A stretch of 64,000 nt of DNA from the NCBI GenBank assembly GCA_035295545.1, contig DATGIT010000002.1:186001-250000 (forward strand). Direction: 5' to 3'. This document shows, piece after piece, positions 63,086 through 64,000 of the stretch; position 1 is the first letter of the stretch; the number at the start of each line of letters is the position of its first letter. The stretch is from JAKAVN01 sp035295545. Its GTDB lineage: Bacteria > Desulfobacterota > Binatia > Binatales > Binataceae. The position numbers and the translations under genes were made by a program. The notes under the pieces were generated by a model that searched no databases, had not been told where the DNA came from, and was given only the letters and a program-made list of their open reading frames with translations.

Positions 63086-64000
63086 ATGAACACTGAAATG
63101 CCAAGAGGCGTTCTCGACGGCTACAAGGTTCTGGACTTCACCCAATATGTCGCCGGACCCACAGTCACCCTGATGATGGCGGAGATGGGCGCGGAAATCA
63201 TCAAGGTCGAACTCGCGCCGGGTGGCGACAAGACGCGGCTCGCGCCGATGCAGGTCAACGGGCGCAGCGGCTACTACGTACAGCACAACCGGGGGAAGAA
63301 AAGCCTGTGCATCGATCCAAAGACCGAGGACGGCATGGCAATTCTCAAAGGCCTGGTGGCCAAGGTTGACGTGGTGGTCGAAAATTTCGCCCCCGGCGTC
63401 ATCGCCCGCATGGGGCTTGGCTGGGACACGGTCAAGGCGATCAATCCGCGCGCGATCATGTGCTCGGTGTCTGCCTTCGGCCAGACCGGCCCGCTGGCCA
63501 ACCAGCCCGGGTTCGATACGCTCGGCGCCGCCTACTCCGGCATCACCAGCATGGGCGGCCTGCCCGACGGTCCGCCCTACGTGGTCATGGCCGCGATCGG
63601 CGATGTCAGCACCGGCGCGCACGCGATGGGGGCGATCGCCTGCGCGCTGCTCTATCGCGAGCGCAGCGGCCGCGGTCAGCATCTCGATCTCTCGCTGCTG
63701 GATACCTATTTTCACTATCACGAGGCGAGCGTGCAGATACACAGTCTGACGCGGGGCGAATTCAAGCCGACGCGTTCGGGGCTGCACAATTTCTACCTTG
63801 CGCCGGTGGGAGTTTTCAAAGGGCACAGCGGCTATCTGATCATCATGTGTCCGATGGATCATATTTTCGGCTACCTGTGCGACGCGATGGGCCGGCCCGA
63901 GCTGGCGCACGATCCGCGCTTTGTCGACAACCAGGCACGAGTCAAAAATCTGCCCGCGCTGGTGGCCGAGATCGAGGCCTGGATTGCGGCGCTGCCGAGC
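63086..64000 (+). CDS. CaiB/BaiF-family CoA-transferase, cut by the window end
   Basis: 305 codons are visible from ATG 63086 (GGGG ribosome site at 63074-63077) and the frame is still open at 64000. KVLDFTQYVAGPTVTLMMAE, NRGKKSLCIDPK, ENFAPGVIARMGL and HLDLSLLDTYF (catalytic Asp region) match the same family and track the gene at 47475 closely along its whole visible length. It probably arises from the same ancestor by duplication. Confidence 0.92.
   Translation, partial: MNTEMPRGVLDGYKVLDFTQYVAGPTVTLMMAEMGAEIIKVELAPGGDKTRLAPMQVNGRSGYYVQHNRGKKSLCIDPKTEDGMAILKGLVAKVDVVVENFAPGVIARMGLGWDTVKAINPRAIMCSVSAFGQTGPLANQPGFDTLGAAYSGITSMGGLPDGPPYVVMAAIGDVSTGAHAMGAIACALLYRERSGRGQHLDLSLLDTYFHYHEASVQIHSLTRGEFKPTRSGLHNFYLAPVGVFKGHSGYLIIMCPMDHIFGYLCDAMGRPELAHDPRFVDNQARVKNLPALVAEIEAWIAALPS

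Overview
The window is GC-rich chromosomal DNA with dense, mostly short operons on both strands. There are no rRNA genes, insertion sequences, phage genes or CRISPR arrays. Signal-peptide lipoproteins, C-terminally aromatic beta-barrel ends, DUF1302/DUF1329-type proteins and a Tad pilus locus point to a Gram-negative cell envelope. Three luciferase-like (LLM) oxidoreductases of the kind that use coenzyme F420, two CaiB/BaiF CoA-transferases, an amidohydrolase, SCP2, SnoaL-like and acyl-CoA dehydrogenase genes suggest an uncultured soil lineage such as Binatota or Rokubacteria-like bacteria. That placement is inferred from gene content, not from a marker gene.

Layout: 1-4532 holds the tail of a probable outer-membrane barrel protein, a membrane-anchored HEAT-repeat protein, a DUF1329 protein, an SCP2-like protein and an alpha/beta hydrolase. 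4626-10779 holds two LLM oxidoreductases, a muconolactone-isomerase-like protein, three lipoproteins, an FmdB zinc ribbon and a lactonase-like metallo-beta-lactamase. 11145-16539 is a hydantoinase A/B plus class III aminotransferase operon. 16559-22013 (minus) pairs an outer-membrane channel of the phenol meta-pathway family with a seven-PAS hybrid histidine kinase. 22269-29322 carries bioB, an SDR, an acyl-CoA dehydrogenase operon with SnoaL-like and AmpG-like genes, rmlD and a YkoP-like gene. 29663-32479 (minus) is perR-katG, with a palindrome just upstream of katG. A tRNA-Arg(CCG), an MFS transporter and an inositol-monophosphatase-family gene follow.

From 35200 to 37749 the density falls: small ORFs, an AT-rich patch, hairpins and an apparent remnant of an alpha-glucan phosphorylase. 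37750-44705 is a Tad (Flp) pilus locus (tadC, B, A, Z, E on minus; tadG on plus) followed by a receiver protein and an HPt protein. 44801-51596 holds a MetE-like methyltransferase, an amidohydrolase, a CaiB-family CoA-transferase, truB and a CocE/NonD hydrolase, then tRNA-Glu. 52059-57535 has a cysteine-rich secreted protein, small hypotheticals, a DUF4239-like membrane protein, a molybdopterin oxidoreductase and a third LLM enzyme. 57759-64000 has a GT39-like glycosyltransferase, a second MetE-like gene, a split chromate transporter with a CYTH-like gene, and a second CaiB-family gene cut by the window end.

The most unusual items are the OM-channel/seven-PAS-kinase operon, the compact Tad locus with its own receiver and HPt genes and an atypical TadZ P-loop, the split chrA with a CYTH-like leader gene, the phosphorylase relic, and the palindrome at katG. 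No clear new defence or mobile system was seen.
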